NCBI GenBank assembly: GCA_944989445.1
Contig: CALYLW010000695.1
Coordinates: 584,460 to 648,459 of the forward strand
Direction: 5' to 3'
Length of the DNA stretch: 64,000 nucleotides
Source of the DNA: Ampullaceana balthica
Taxonomy: Eukaryota > Mollusca > Gastropoda > Lymnaeidae
Below are positions 38,901-44,339 of the stretch, one piece after another. Numbering within the stretch: position 1 is the first letter of the stretch; each line of letters opens with the position of its first letter. The notes under the pieces are model-generated. The model was not told the DNA's origin and did no database searches. It saw only the letters and a program-made list of their open reading frames with translations. A program made the position numbers and the translations under genes.

Positions 38901-41900
38901 TGAGTTAAAAACCTCCTATAAATGCATTCTTCATAAATCAATCAATCAAAATAGAAAGACTTGGCCAGTTCAATTAATGTTTTATCTATATAACAAGTAA
39001 TTTATCTTTAGACTGTTTCAATTTTGTTCGTTTTTATTATTTCTGTTGTTTTTTTTTAGATTACACTTCTATTATGTCTAACTAAACTGCAACATAAATG
39101 CTTAACTAAAAGATAACTAATGCTAGATTTTCTTGACCAATGAAATAACTGTGGTTCAGCCACACTTGGCATCCCAAATGATAGAAGAACTCACCAATGA
39201 AATAACTGTGGTTCAGCCACACGTGGCATCCCAAATGATAGAAGAACTCACCAATGAAATAACTGTGGTTCAGCCACACGTGGCATCCCAAATGATAGAA
39301 GAACTCACCAATGAAATAACTGTGGTTCAGCCACACATGGCATCCCAAATGATAGAAGAAAATCTCTTGGCTGTAACAGATTTCCAGCTCTTCATGCTTG
39401 TGGGTATTCCCCCCGTAGACGGCCATGTAGTTTCCTATCAGAACGGCAGAGTGGTAGGCCCGATCCCGTGGTATGGAGTCTTTGCGCCAGTTGTGGTTGT
39501 AGAGCTGTGTCCAGTAACTGTCGTCTATGTGGAACACTTGGATCTTGCTGGTCCTGTCGCTGATCAGGGCACTTTCTTGCTTGTATCCACCGAACACTAT
39601 CAGTGATCGCGAATGTTTGTGATACAAGGTGGTGTGGCCCACCAGGCGCTTGGGGGGGTACTTCCCCCCTTTAACCAGAACACGCTCCCAATTTTCAGGA
39701 GACTTTGCTGAAATTCTGAAAATGGAATCGATGTAAATTCTTTCTTCTGATTTTCCTCCGATAACATACAAGTAGTCCTCAACAGTTGTCAAGGTGTGGT
39801 CTGTAATTTTCTCGGGTATGACTTCACTTTGGTTGGCACAGAGAGACCATGCCATGGAGGATATGTTGAAGAACCAAAGATCGTTGCTGTGTGATCCATC
39901 ACTCAGTAGACCACCAAAGATAAAGAAGCCGTCCCCGTAAACATCCATGGCATGGCCACTTCTAGCTGGGGGCCAGTCCTGGCCGGGCAGTTTGTTTACA
40001 CTCTCCCAAGCATTTTCAGACATGCAGTACCGCAGCAGTTCATCCATGACTGTATTTAGGTCAAATCCACCAAACATCCATATACAGTCTTCGGCATACA
40101 CTGATGTGTGCGCTGTGCGCGGGGAGAAACTGGCACTGGAAACATTTTGAACAGAGTACCAGCGACCTTGGTCTTCTGAGCTTTGGATGTGAAGGTCACA
40201 TTTCTGGCCGATGTACCCAGGATTGCAGTGGCAGTACTGCAGCTTGTAGGAATGGAACTCACATTCTCCATTTCCCATACATTCATATGGGCAATCAGTC
40301 ACCTGGTGTAAGTATAACAATAAATAAGTCAGTGAACAGGGGCAATCAGTCACCTGGTGTAAGTATAACAATAAATAAGTCAGTGAACAGGGGCAATCAG
40401 TCATCTGGTGGGAGTATAACAATAAATAAGTCAGTGAACGGGGGCAATCAGTCACCTGGTGGGAGTATAACAATAAACAGAGAACCCATTGTAATTACAG
40501 CAAGTTTTGTTCCTACACCATGTTCTATCAACAAGTAAAGTAACAAGAGTAGTCCAAAGTTACAACACAACAAACCCTTAAATCTGTAAACTATTGTGAA
40601 ACCTGATGGATGTTAACACTTTACCTCACAACCGTCTCCACTGTACCCAGTACTGCAATGGCAAACATGCTTTTTACAGACGCCTCTATTGCTACAGTTC
40701 CAAGGGCAGTCCAGGATTGTGTACCTTGCATCAAAGCCAGGTCTAACATAATTACGATCACTGAACAGATACAGTAACATCTGAATGATGTTAGAAAGAA
40801 AACAATATTTGTTATAGAAGAAAACAATATTTGTTATAGAAGAAAACAATATTTGTTATAGAAGAAAACAATATTTGTTATAGAAGAAAACAATATTTGT
40901 TATAGAAGAAAACAATATTTGTTATAGAAGAAAACAATATTTGTTATAGAAGAAAACAATATTTGTTATAGAAGAAAACAATATTTGTTATAGAAGAAAA
41001 CAATATTTGTTATAGAAGAAAACAATATTTGTTATAGAAGAAAACAATATTTGTTATAGAAGAAAACAATATTTGTTATAGAAGAAAACAATATTTGTTA
41101 TAGAAGAAAACAATATTTGTTATAGAAGAAAACAATATTTGTTATAGAAGAAAACAATATTTGTTATAGAAGAAAACAATATTTGTTATAGAAGAAAACA
41201 ATATTTGTTATAGAAGAAAACAATATTTGTTATAGAAGAAAACAATATTTGTTATAGAAGAAAACAATATTTGTTATAGAAGAAAACAATATTTGTTATA
41301 GAAGAAAACAATATTTGTTATAGAAGAAAACAATATTTGTTATAGAAGAAAACAATATTTGTTATAGAAGAAAACAATATTTGTTATAGAAGAAAACAAT
41401 ATTTGTTATAGAAGAAAACAATATTTGTTATAGAAGAAAACAATATTTGTTATAGAAGAAAACAATATTTGTTATAGAAGAAAACAATATTTGTTATAGA
41501 AGAAAACAATATTTGTTATAGAAGAAAACAATATTTGTTATAGAAGAAAACAATATTTGTTATAGAAGAAAACAATATTTGTTATAGAAGAAAACAATAT
41601 TTGTTATAGAAGAAAACAATATTTGTTATAGAAGAAAACATATTTGTTATAGAAGAAAACAATATTTGTTATAGAAGAAAACAATATTTGTTATAGAAGA
41701 AAACAATATTTGTTATAGAAGAAAACAATATTTGTTATAGAAGAAAACAATATTTGTTATAGAAGAAAACAATATTTGTTATAGAAGAAAACAATATTTG
41801 TTATAGAAGAAAACAATATTTGTTATAGAAGAAAACAATATTTGTTATAGAAGAAAACAATATTTGTTATAGAAGAAAACAATATTTGTTATAGAAGAAA

Positions 41901-44327
41901 ACAATATTTGTTATAGAAGAAAACAATATTTGTTATAGAAGAAAACAATATTTGTTATAGAAGAAAACAATATTTGTTATAGAAGAAAACAATATTTGTT
42001 ATAGAAGAAAACAATATTTGTTATAGAAGAAAACAATATTTGTTATAGAAGAAAACAATATTTGTTATAGAAGAAAACAATATTTGTTATAGAAGAAAAC
42101 AATATTTGTTATAGAAGAAAACAATATTTGTTATAGAAGAAAACAATATTTGTTATAGAAGAAAACAATATTTGTTATAGAAGAAAACAATATTTGTTAT
42201 AGAAGAAAACAATATTTGTTATAGAAGAAAACAATATTTGTTATAGAAGAAAACAATATTTGTTATAGAAGAAAACAATATTTGTTATAGAAGAAAACAA
42301 TATTTGTTATAGAAGAAAACAATATTTGTTATAGAAGAAAACAATATTTGTTATAGAAGAAAACAATATTTGTTATAGAAGAAAACAACGTACTCAATTA
42401 TTATACATATAACAGACAGGTTATTCAAATAACTTTTTTAAATTTAGTATTTTAAAAAAAACAATGGATGTAATCAATTAAAATAATAAAGGCAGAAAAT
42501 ATGAAATAATGTATTCCATCATTACTAAAACTTCTCTGAGTTAAAATATGTAGTTACTATTTTAATTATTCCCAAATTAACATTTTTAGCATCCCAATTT
42601 TTTAACACTTGTTTCAGTAATTAAAAGTCATTTAACTTTCCATTTGTGATTTCAATTTAATACACATTATTATAGATTTCACAACATAATTAAAATTGAC
42701 TAAACTACAATAAAGTTCTTACATATCCAGAATGTGCAGTGATGGCAGTGGTGTGACTGTCACCACTGAGTGTAGCAATCAGTCGACTGTTATAGGATTT
42801 GCCATCATAGATAAAGAGATAGTCAAAGGAGCATTCAGTTGTAATGTGGTCAAACATCAGATGGATGGTCTTGTTGGGGCTGCCAGCTGGGGTTACAAGA
42901 CAACATGGTCAAACATGATGGTCAAAGCTGGACATGCGTGTAATATGTATTGCAAATTTACATTAACAAACCTGTGAAAGCTAAATGTATATCGTAATGA
43001 ATGCAATGCTTTGATACTAATAATTGTTTGGTTATTTGCCAAGACCAATATTTTGGTTGTCAATCAGTGGACAGAAAGGGTAGAGGCATGAGATGGTGTA
43101 GGTCATGATATGAACAGAAAGTGTAGAGTCAAGAGATGAACAGAAAGTGTAGAGTCATGAGATGAACAGAAAGTGTAGAGTCATGAGATGAACAGAAAGT
43201 GTGGAGTCATGAGATGAACAGAAAGTGTAGAGTCATGAGATGAACAGAAAGTGTAGAGTCATGAGATGAACAGAAAGTGTGGAGTCATGAGATTAACAGA
43301 AAGTGTAGAGTCATGATATGAACAGAAAGTGTAGAGTCATGATATGAACAGAAAGTGTAGAGTCATGAGATGAATAGAAAGTGTAGAGTCATGAGATGAA
43401 TAGAAAGTGTAGAGTCATGAGATTAACAGAAAGTGTAGAGTCATGAGATGAACAGAAAGTGTAGAGTCATGAGATGAATAGACAGCCAGGCAGAAGAGAA
43501 AGTATATTAGCAAAGGAAAGAGATACAGAAAATGTCAAGTATGCTGTTAACCTATTGAATCCAAGATACTATGTCATCAGTGTGGTGTGTGGAATAACTA
43601 TGCTTCACAAAAGGTCATTTTGTCAAAAAAAAGGTGATTATCATTCAGCAGAGTTGTTTATTAATTATATTGAAACTAGCTGGTTGGAATAGGAAATGTT
43701 AGCACATGTTGGGTAAAGACACCAAAATCAATTCATACAACATATTAAAGAGTACAAACAAGGAAAATAATTTGATTACTTAAAATAATTTTGATAAAAA
43801 TGAGAATGAAGTTATTTCATTCATAGTGACATCATTAATTTTCAATTATCAAAAATCTTATTCAAAGCAATATTTTTAAAGCAGTTAATTACACTCTCGG
43901 AACTAGATAAAATAATGTAACAAATTTATTAATATTACAAATTACAATGAACAATATCATTTAGTTTGTTAAATGTGTCTGCTTCTCAGCATTATTTTGA
44001 ATCATTCTAGTACATCAGACATTTTCTAGAGTTAAAAATAACTAAACAAATATGTACCTATATTTTAACATATCTAATCATCAAGAAAAATCAAAATCGA
44101 AAGTTATACATACCAACGATTAGCCACTCGCATTTTAAGTTTTCTGAATAGTTTGACGGTCCATCTGATATCAATCCCTCCTTGTCATGCAGGATCTTTC
44201 GTCCTTTGCAACTTCCAGCATTTCCTTTGATCAAAAGCAAGATCATTAAATTGAGCCCGAAAACCAGGCCTACCACAGTCATCATGTGGGCATTATTAGC
44301 TGAAGCTCCACCACTGCCCTGCTCCAA
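5749..44327 (-). CDS. megf8: MEGF8 orthologue, N-terminal 1482 codons, 20 exons, continues past the low end of the window
   Basis: Large type I membrane protein. In vertebrates MEGF8 acts with MOSMO and MGRN1/RNF157 to ubiquitinate Smoothened and dampen Hedgehog signalling; the fly orthologue affects synapse growth (family knowledge). Exons, high to low: 44327-44114, 42886-42723, 40780-40625, 40302-39309, 38725-38568, 38302-38120, 36814-36628, 26529-26357, 25798-25589, 21861-21745, 21535-21414, 21203-20999, 17158-17052, 16486-16215, 15516-15291, 11526-11300, 10566-10425, 9759-9531, 9069-8901, 5939-5749. All junctions use AG/GT and all phases match. Order CUB, EGF, EGF, Kelch, PSI, Ca-EGF, laminin EGF, CUB, EGF identifies MEGF8; attractin has one CUB and a C-type lectin domain. 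The second Kelch propeller, transmembrane helix and tail are not in the window. Boundaries were read by eye from splice consensus and family alignment; no transcript was available. Confidence 0.93.
5955..6245. repeat. 22-bp AT-rich minisatellite, intron 19
   Basis: About 12 copies of ACGTCTATATTATGTTTATA TA with slippage variants. It lies just upstream (in the gene's direction) of the exon 20 acceptor. Confidence 0.9.
6290..6512. repeat. 27-bp minisatellite, intron 19, left block
   Basis: About 8 copies of TGATATAACTTTGTTTGATG GTTGCTG. Continued at 8041-8165 beyond a transposon that interrupted the array. Confidence 0.95.
6513..8040. mobile_element. non-autonomous hAT element inside a minisatellite
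   Basis: 1528 bp between 8-bp target duplications GATATAAC (6505-6512 and 8041-8048). Ends TAGGCCTGTCAAC and, inverted, TAGGGCTGTCAAT. Both ends also carry CGGGTACCCG palindromes. It has an internal diverged duplication (about 6920-7060 versus 7195-7330) and no transposase frame. Confidence 0.88.
7458..7862. mobile_element. Harbinger-like MITE nested in the hAT
   Basis: 405 bp with inverted ends GGGCCCGTTCATAAATTACG and GGGACCGTACATAAATGACG, flanked by TAA on both sides (7455-7457, 7863-7865), as expected for PIF/Harbinger. Related copies lie near 49542, 50544-50813 and 58653. Confidence 0.78.
8041..8165. repeat. 27-bp minisatellite, intron 19, right block
   Basis: Four to five copies of the same unit as 6290-6512, starting with the duplicated target GATATAAC. 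Followed by a short (AAAC)n run near 8178-8200. Confidence 0.93.
8370..8925 (-). repeat. 27-bp minisatellite spanning the exon 19 donor
   Basis: About 20 units, some irregular. On the minus strand the unit reads GGAGATTTGACAA|GTAAGCA ATTTAA: the last 13 nt of exon 19, its donor and intron. It is in frame and open (GDLTSKQFK) for nine units before a stop. Confidence 0.95.
8901..9069 (-). CDS. megf8: megf8 exon 19: CUB2 core
   Basis: Encodes GAVYVYSGIPDFVYGSANDK, IGEFCGLSPGRDLTVYGTQG and ITVLFEGDLT. Phase 0 in, phase 1 out at A|GTAAGC (8900). Three extra copies of its acceptor lie upstream (79-bp unit) and about 20 copies of its donor downstream (27-bp unit). The lowest acceptor is used, since the others read into a stop. 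Confidence 0.9.
9042..9357 (-). repeat. 79-bp repeat, 4 copies, spanning the exon 19 acceptor
   Basis: Each copy contains TTCTACCCAG|GGGGCTGTGT ACGTG, the acceptor and first ~27 nt of exon 19. Only the lowest copy continues into the true exon. Copies are virtually identical, so the duplication is recent. Confidence 0.95.
9531..9759 (-). CDS. megf8: megf8 exon 18: start of CUB2
   Basis: Encodes GGKCYLRCDNRVFVTNVTQG, HSYCLWILSV and LSLTIEGDAEIECGQ. It matches the MEGF8 second CUB, which opens with TNVSSxALG and SYCVWVVS. Acceptor TTCCAG, donor GTAATC, phase 2 to 0. Confidence 0.92.
9830..10020. repeat. 34-bp minisatellite, intron 17
   Basis: Five copies of a unit beginning TTACTAAGAGAATAAGAAAG. 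It lies upstream of the exon 18 acceptor and does not include it. The rest of intron 17 (10021-10424) shows nothing recognisable apart from short repeats around AGAACTTAGCAGCTAA. Confidence 0.88.
10425..10566 (-). CDS. megf8: megf8 exon 17: second laminin-type EGF
   Basis: Encodes CFPCMCNGHGDRSLGECNKT, CFCTDNTQGFYCEQC and HGYYGNPG, a complete laminin EGF-like module. Acceptor TATCCAG; donor CAGG|GTTTGT, phase 1 to 2. Confidence 0.92.
10715..11303 (-). repeat. 33-bp minisatellite spanning the exon 16 donor
   Basis: About 17 units. Minus strand GATCCTCCAG|GTATAGTGTT AAAACCAGCACCT repeats the end of exon 16 (DPQ) and its donor. Units are in frame and read GIVLKPAPDPP. Confidence 0.95.
11300..11526 (-). 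CDS. megf8: megf8 exon 16: EGF and first laminin-type EGF
   Basis: Encodes CYYDCHNGKCSGPPHFVCEC, then the laminin EGF CGCNNHSTCKTGVGICDAC and CEECMPGAYGNPLDPQ. Phase 2 to phase 1. It is sandwiched between arrays: a 39-bp unit carrying its acceptor above, a 33-bp unit carrying its donor (GTATAG) below. Confidence 0.92.
11510..12130 (-). repeat. 39-bp minisatellite spanning the exon 16 acceptor
   Basis: About 15 units. Minus strand CTGTCCTCTCACCAG|CTGTT ACTATGACTGTCAC copies the pyrimidine tract, acceptor and first bases (CYYDCH) of exon 16. 39 bp is a multiple of three, so long spurious frames appear on both strands. Confidence 0.95.
12220..13245. repeat. 29-bp minisatellite, intron 15
   Basis: About 35 copies of GTAAGAATCAGGTTGGAATA GCTTTAAAC with blocks of ordered variants (AAATATA, AAATCTA), suggesting a higher-order repeat of several units near 12600-13020. 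13246-13560 is AT-rich with nothing recognised. Confidence 0.95.
13561..15300 (-). repeat. 33/65-bp complex array spanning the exon 15 donor
   Basis: Minus strand. Long units (65 bp) repeat exon 15 from YHCHCNRGFEGDGKGRC to GAAAC|GTAAGT. Short units (33 bp) are YHCHCD plus GATGAAAC|GTAAGT. Long and short units alternate in groups, so the array grew by several nested events. It is interrupted at 14075-14290 by unrelated sequence with an inverted-looking second start. Confidence 0.95.
15291..15516 (-). CDS. megf8: megf8 exon 15: calcium-binding EGF
   Basis: Encodes DISGNMTCFQLLAQRLNLSI and then ICPDVDECQQKLHECHPNAS CINAF, YHCHCNRGFEGDGKGRC. DVDEC plus the Asn in the NAFVGYHC region is the cbEGF signature. 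Phase 1 in, phase 2 out at GTAAGT (15290). From here towards 13561 the exon's last third and its donor are copied many times. Confidence 0.92.
15605..15812. repeat. 15-bp minisatellite, intron 14
   Basis: About 13 copies of TGATGAAGGGTGTTT, nearly perfect. Confidence 0.95.
15922..16208. repeat. 28-bp minisatellite, intron 14, abutting the exon 14 donor
   Basis: About 10 copies of a unit containing TTTGATATCAAGATCTATAA. It ends a few bases from the exon 14 donor (16214) but does not include it. ATATCAAGATCT gives each unit a partly palindromic core. Confidence 0.93.
16215..16486 (-). CDS. megf8: megf8 exon 14: two PSI modules
   Basis: Encodes CSECITSEKGECAWCENTQL, the family-typical LPFSDYVSRYNYGQC, and CSSCLGEFGCGWC with KGICVQGDFQ. 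Phase 2 in, phase 1 out at AAG|GTTCAG. The longer reading frame overlapping it on the same strand is in the wrong frame. Confidence 0.9.
16778..16982. mobile_element. short hAT MITE, intron 13
   Basis: 205 bp with ends CAGTGTTTCTCAA and TTGAGAAACAATG (one mismatch) between 8-bp duplications ACATAGAG (16770-16777, 16983-16990). It inserted into a duplicate of the exon 13 donor region. G-rich flanks inside (GGGGGTGGGG). Confidence 0.85.
17052..17158 (-). CDS. megf8: megf8 exon 13: PSI continuation
   Basis: Encodes DPLCEWVIDTGHCTRRLRNP and SSKCPPPCHE, continuing the PSI begun in exon 12 (family form QDPFCEWHQ). Acceptor TTGACAG, donor GA|GTAAAT, phase 0 to 2. The donor region is duplicated at about 16728-16777 in the same intron. 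Confidence 0.87.
17165..17305. repeat. 48-bp repeat, 3 copies, next to the exon 13 acceptor
   Basis: Three copies of a 48-bp unit (TGAATTGGTTGACACCTCAA...). The last is interrupted by the hAT at 17306 and its tail resumes at 20621 (GTCATCCTTAAAAT). Confidence 0.9.
17704..19252 (+). pseudogene. hAT transposase remnant (ZBED5/GTF2IRD2-like), copy A
   Basis: Reads VPKKHNVERHFQTIHATFDV (zinc-finger end), TTIASFKISHMLTKKKKPF, CDWFSLQFDESTDISDTAQL, then past stops LSAIITDGAPAMVGKNK, CIIHQEALCCKILPFEHLMK and TEVRWLSKGKVLTRF. FDESTD, ITDGAPAM and RWLSKG are catalytic-core landmarks of this hAT group. Stops at 18253, 18418, 18563 and 18721 inactivate it. Confidence 0.88.
19603..20472 (+). mobile_element. 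hAT element nested in copy A
   Basis: 870 bp with ends TAGGGCTG and CAGCCCTA and flanking 8-bp duplications ATAAATTA (19595-19602, 20473-20480). Inner ends carry TTAATCGATAA motifs. It keeps a BED-finger piece near 19818-19990 (KFKNRTGKLSKNFVF, CVHCHK). Copy B at 36015 lacks this insert, giving the empty site. Confidence 0.9.
20622..20998. other. intron 12 remainder
   Basis: AT-rich intron sequence between the hAT and exon 12. Nothing further recognised. Confidence 0.6.
20999..21203 (-). CDS. megf8: megf8 exon 12: PSI module
   Basis: Encodes NCSSSYNCLSCLTDTLCSWC then CMPRNVSEDEC and ECEGYVQCTVCAA: one complete PSI and the start of the next. Acceptor CACCAG, donor GTGAGT, phase 2 in and 0 out. 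Confidence 0.9.
21414..21535 (-). CDS. megf8: megf8 exon 11: middle region ending FLEPF
   Basis: Encodes VTKQTKGTANLATEVTIGWN, HLNSSDKIHPLTYEFLEPF. The FLEPF/Y motif directly precedes the next PSI block in MEGF8. Acceptor TTACAG; donor CAG|GTTTGA is imperfect. Phase 0 in, phase 2 out. Confidence 0.87.
21745..21861 (-). CDS. megf8: megf8 exon 10: middle region
   Basis: 39 codons (ESVIKVDVEAIYKNIQAQRA, FPIVGKGQKYFIEQ). Acceptor CTTTCAG, donor GTAAAT, phase 0 both sides. Too short for the length cut-off of an ORF scan, but it is required by phase and by alignment with the family's GRDHKYAVEIQG stretch. Confidence 0.83.
21880..25212. repeat. 23-bp minisatellite, about 125 copies, intron 9
   Basis: Unit TATAGACCTAATCATTGCAA TAT. 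Variants TAATC/TAAAC and GTAA/GCAA are unevenly spread: mixed to the left of the SINE, mostly TAATCATTGCAA to its right. The array starts about 25 bp from the exon 10 acceptor. 25213-25588 is unremarkable intron. Confidence 0.97.
22967..23340 (+). mobile_element. tRNA-derived SINE inside the 23-bp array
   Basis: Head GGGGATACGTGGTCGAGTGC with an A-box, perfect B-box GGTTCGAATCC at 23018-23028, then a tRNA-unrelated body and a (GAA)n tail. The 11-bp flank TTGCAATATTA occurs on both sides (22956-22966, 23341-23351), although in this array that is also the repeat unit. About 374 bp. Not a functional tRNA: no cloverleaf acceptor pairing was seen. Confidence 0.88.
25589..25798 (-). CDS. megf8: megf8 exon 9: beta-rich middle region
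   Basis: Encodes LSINRKTMGAMGYIASKRIE and YFYTSKFLGFIHPF. Position and length match the MEGF8-specific region between PSI blocks; no named domain is visible. Good CTGACAG acceptor and GTAATT donor, 70 codons, phase 0 both sides. Confidence 0.85.
25868..26205. repeat. 47-bp minisatellite, intron 8
   Basis: About 7 copies of a 47-bp unit (GAATTCTAACAGATGATAAA...). Begins about 70 bp from the exon 9 acceptor and does not contain it. Confidence 0.93.
26357..26529 (-). CDS. megf8: megf8 exon 8: GIQGWWG segment
   Basis: Encodes APKGTCMAANETTSGIQGWW and IPAGLHFVKYRDTANYSYPD, aligning with the MEGF8 stretch of the form GxVGWWG then PGLHLLTF. It has N-glycosylation sequons (NET, NLT, NYS). Acceptor TTTAAAG, donor GAG|GTGTGT, phase 1 to phase 0. 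Confidence 0.88.
26778..27509 (-). pseudogene. retrotransposon pol C-terminal fragment
   Basis: Contains SVGQSVHLRNRVTGRNEIKQ SWQPD, the usual end of an integrase C-terminal domain, then MAGGPELTEHRNDLLPAEAP and a short basic tail. Frameshifted. Confidence 0.65.
27557..29224 (-). pseudogene. retrotransposon gag-protease fragment
   Basis: Gag: WGEQRDATTLRAAFYRRQQG, LGETVDDYLAALKGLFQLAN, DDMLRDVFIQGLQPAALRRD. Protease: GAAFIDTGSEVSNITETWAS, with DTGS as the catalytic motif. The 77-bp array between them breaks the frame. The 27509-27054 frame continues past the protease (APVLLGMNILKRWL) after a frameshift. Confidence 0.82.
28142..28911 (-). repeat. 77-bp tandem array inside gag
   Basis: Ten almost identical 77-bp copies of gag coding sequence (WTQLTQHLMAHIDQQ). 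77 is not a multiple of three; it generates the ladder of 61-codon forward-strand frames. Confidence 0.96.
30131..31870 (-). mobile_element. APE-type LINE fragment, minus strand, intron 7
   Basis: Endonuclease end (ITFINAHAPTEDTEDQVKES, IKIVIGDFHAK), linker (KRVGWLDNECRKTIEERSKA), then RT start with frameshifts (GISLLNVSYKILTKL, QCGFRQNRSTTDQIFTI). The RT palm and C-terminus are missing; the element stops abruptly at about 30131. Its 5' leader (GCATGGCTGGGTTGTTAGCC region, 31885-31930) resembles that of the LINE at 50827-53980. Confidence 0.8.
31871..32440. other. LINE leader and unassigned repeat DNA, intron 7
   Basis: 31885-32110 looks like a LINE 5' leader (GGTATTTTATTTCCCCGGTA). 32200-32440 carries sequence like an LTR or UTR edge but no identifiable end. 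No gene. Confidence 0.45.
32445..32526 (+). pseudogene. LINE RT C-terminal piece, left of hAT copy B
   Basis: Reads NTWERKVLRKIYVPTKDEFG WRIRT, the conserved tail of a LINE reverse transcriptase. The protein resumes at 36156 on the far side of the hAT. Confidence 0.75.
32929..34228 (+). pseudogene. hAT transposase remnant, copy B
   Basis: Same protein as copy A with independent damage: VPKKHNVERHFQTIHVIFDV, then LSAITTDGAPAMVGKNKGFI. Several stops differ from those in copy A, so the two copies decayed separately. The tail resumes after the insert near 35530-35680. Confidence 0.87.
34319..35528. mobile_element. insert nested in hAT copy B
   Basis: 1210 bp with ends CAGGCCTGCCAACCC and GGGTTGGCAGGCCTG, flanked by ATGTATT on both sides (34312-34318, 35529-35535); copy A gives the empty site. 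hAT-like termini. A minus-strand frame (35188-34985, FVWNAAKNGFPVTERQ) may be a zinc-finger remnant. Confidence 0.85.
36156..36431 (+). pseudogene. LINE RT C-terminus, right of hAT copy B
   Basis: Encodes YQDTTIVAEIKNGSLRWAGH, LERMSNDRGVKRVHHQNPRG and KGRPRLRWMDDV, ending ALHGL and a stop. This is the standard tail of APE-type LINE proteins. Confidence 0.85.
36628..36814 (-). CDS. megf8: megf8 exon 7: second PSI-like module
   Basis: Encodes LCSGQVHNPTDRCPGICPAL, HTCGACVSQG and CSWCVKEAECQRRSG. Acceptor TGTCAG, donor GTACAA, phase 0 in and phase 1 out. It is followed by the longest intron traced, about 10 kb of transposon debris. Confidence 0.9.
36930..38135 (-). repeat. 40-bp minisatellite spanning the exon 6 donor
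   Basis: About 29 copies. Minus strand CATAGGTCATGCATAGAG|GT AAACAAACTGATAGG repeats the last 18 nt of exon 6 and its donor. Variant CCAGAC/GCATGAC units are interspersed. Confidence 0.96.
38120..38302 (-). CDS. megf8: megf8 exon 6: first PSI-like module
   Basis: Cysteine-rich segment with HCEEYPSHNQRLCQDDPECV and FCNHS, the PSI pattern. 61 codons, phase 0 both sides. It ends RSRIE at donor GTAAAC (38119). The last ~20 nt of the exon plus this donor are the unit of the 40-bp array filling most of intron 6. Using a later donor would bring in a stop within 15 codons. Confidence 0.9.
38568..38725 (-). CDS. megf8: megf8 exon 5: last blade of the first Kelch propeller
   Basis: Encodes GNATSEGMPVKGRFGHSAV, MFIMGGYSG and GDLIAYKVP, matching the family segment just before the first PSI module. 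Acceptor CTATAG; the donor AAG|GTTGTT is weak. Phase 1 in, phase 0 out. Confidence 0.9.
39134..39361 (-). repeat. 57-bp repeat, 4 copies, spanning the exon 4 donor
   Basis: Minus strand unit FFYHLGCHVWLNHSYFIGE. Donors TTG|GTGAGT sit at 39308, 39251 and 39194; the fourth copy has GTCAAG instead. All are in frame. Confidence 0.96.
39309..40302 (-). CDS. megf8: megf8 exon 4: EGF2 and Kelch blades
   Basis: Largest exon, 994 nt. EGF2 (CPYECMGNGECEF, CHCNPGYIGQKC) is followed by Kelch repeats with diglycines in IWMFGGFD, FFIFGGLLSDGS, LYVIGGKSE, LIVFGGYKQ and MAVYGGNTHKH, and by the MEGF8-typical IFFYHLGCHVW. Both ends are tandemly duplicated: a 51-bp unit copies the acceptor, a 57-bp unit copies the donor. 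The most upstream donor (39308) is chosen because it gives phase 1, matching exon 5; the donors at 39251 and 39194 keep the same phase. Confidence 0.93.
40291..40475 (-). repeat. 51-bp repeat, about 3.6 copies, spanning the exon 4 acceptor
   Basis: Each copy carries CACCAG|GTGACTGATTGCCC, the acceptor and first bases of exon 4. The lowest copy continues into the exon; the upstream ones run into intron sequence. Confidence 0.95.
40625..40780 (-). CDS. megf8: megf8 exon 3: end of CUB1 and EGF1
   Basis: Begins MLLYLFSDRNY, the terminal CUB strand, then an EGF (CPWNCSNRGVCKKHVCHCST, GYSGDGCE) with six cysteines. 52 codons, phase 0 both sides. The acceptor's pyrimidine tract (TTTTCTTTCTAAC) abuts the 22-bp array that fills intron 2. 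Confidence 0.93.
40795..42388. repeat. 22-bp minisatellite, about 72 copies, intron 2
   Basis: Unit GAAGAAAACAATATTTGTTA TA, virtually perfect over 1.6 kb; one unit near 41640 has a single-base deletion. On the minus strand it is a pyrimidine-rich TTGTTTTCTTC repeat that runs into the exon 3 acceptor. Confidence 0.98.
42723..42886 (-). CDS. megf8: megf8 exon 2: CUB1 core
   Basis: Encodes AGSPNKTIHLMFDHITTECS then FDYLFIYDGKS, the classic CUB motif with the acidic Asp-Tyr-x-x-x-x-Tyr-Asp-Gly pattern of calcium-binding CUBs. Acceptor CCCCAG, donor GTAAGA. Enters in phase 1 and ends in phase 0. The small forward-strand reading frame over it is a shadow. Confidence 0.92.
43070..43485. repeat. 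26-bp minisatellite, intron 1
   Basis: About 15 copies of AGAAAGTGTAGAGTCATGAG ATGAAC. Mid-intron, away from both splice sites. Confidence 0.95.
44114..44327 (-). CDS. megf8: megf8 exon 1: signal peptide and start of CUB1
   Basis: Encodes a hydrophobic leader (GLVFGLNLMILLLI) followed by the first CUB strands (ISDGPSNYSENLKCEWLI). Two starts are possible: the first Met at 44327, or the Met-Met pair at about 44285, which gives a more typical signal peptide. The exon ends in phase 1 at a good GTATGT donor (44113). Further 5' untranslated exons may exist upstream. Confidence 0.85.
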
Positions 44328-44339
44328 ATGCTGAGTGGG

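Noticed and set aside
39133..40538. Forward-strand frames over the Kelch exon
   Set aside because: Antisense to the well-supported exon 4.
5749..44327. Attractin (ATRN/ATRNL1) as identity of the main gene
   Set aside because: There is no C-type lectin domain; a second CUB and a calcium-binding EGF follow the PSI block, and the FFYHLGCH and GIQGWWG motifs fit MEGF8.
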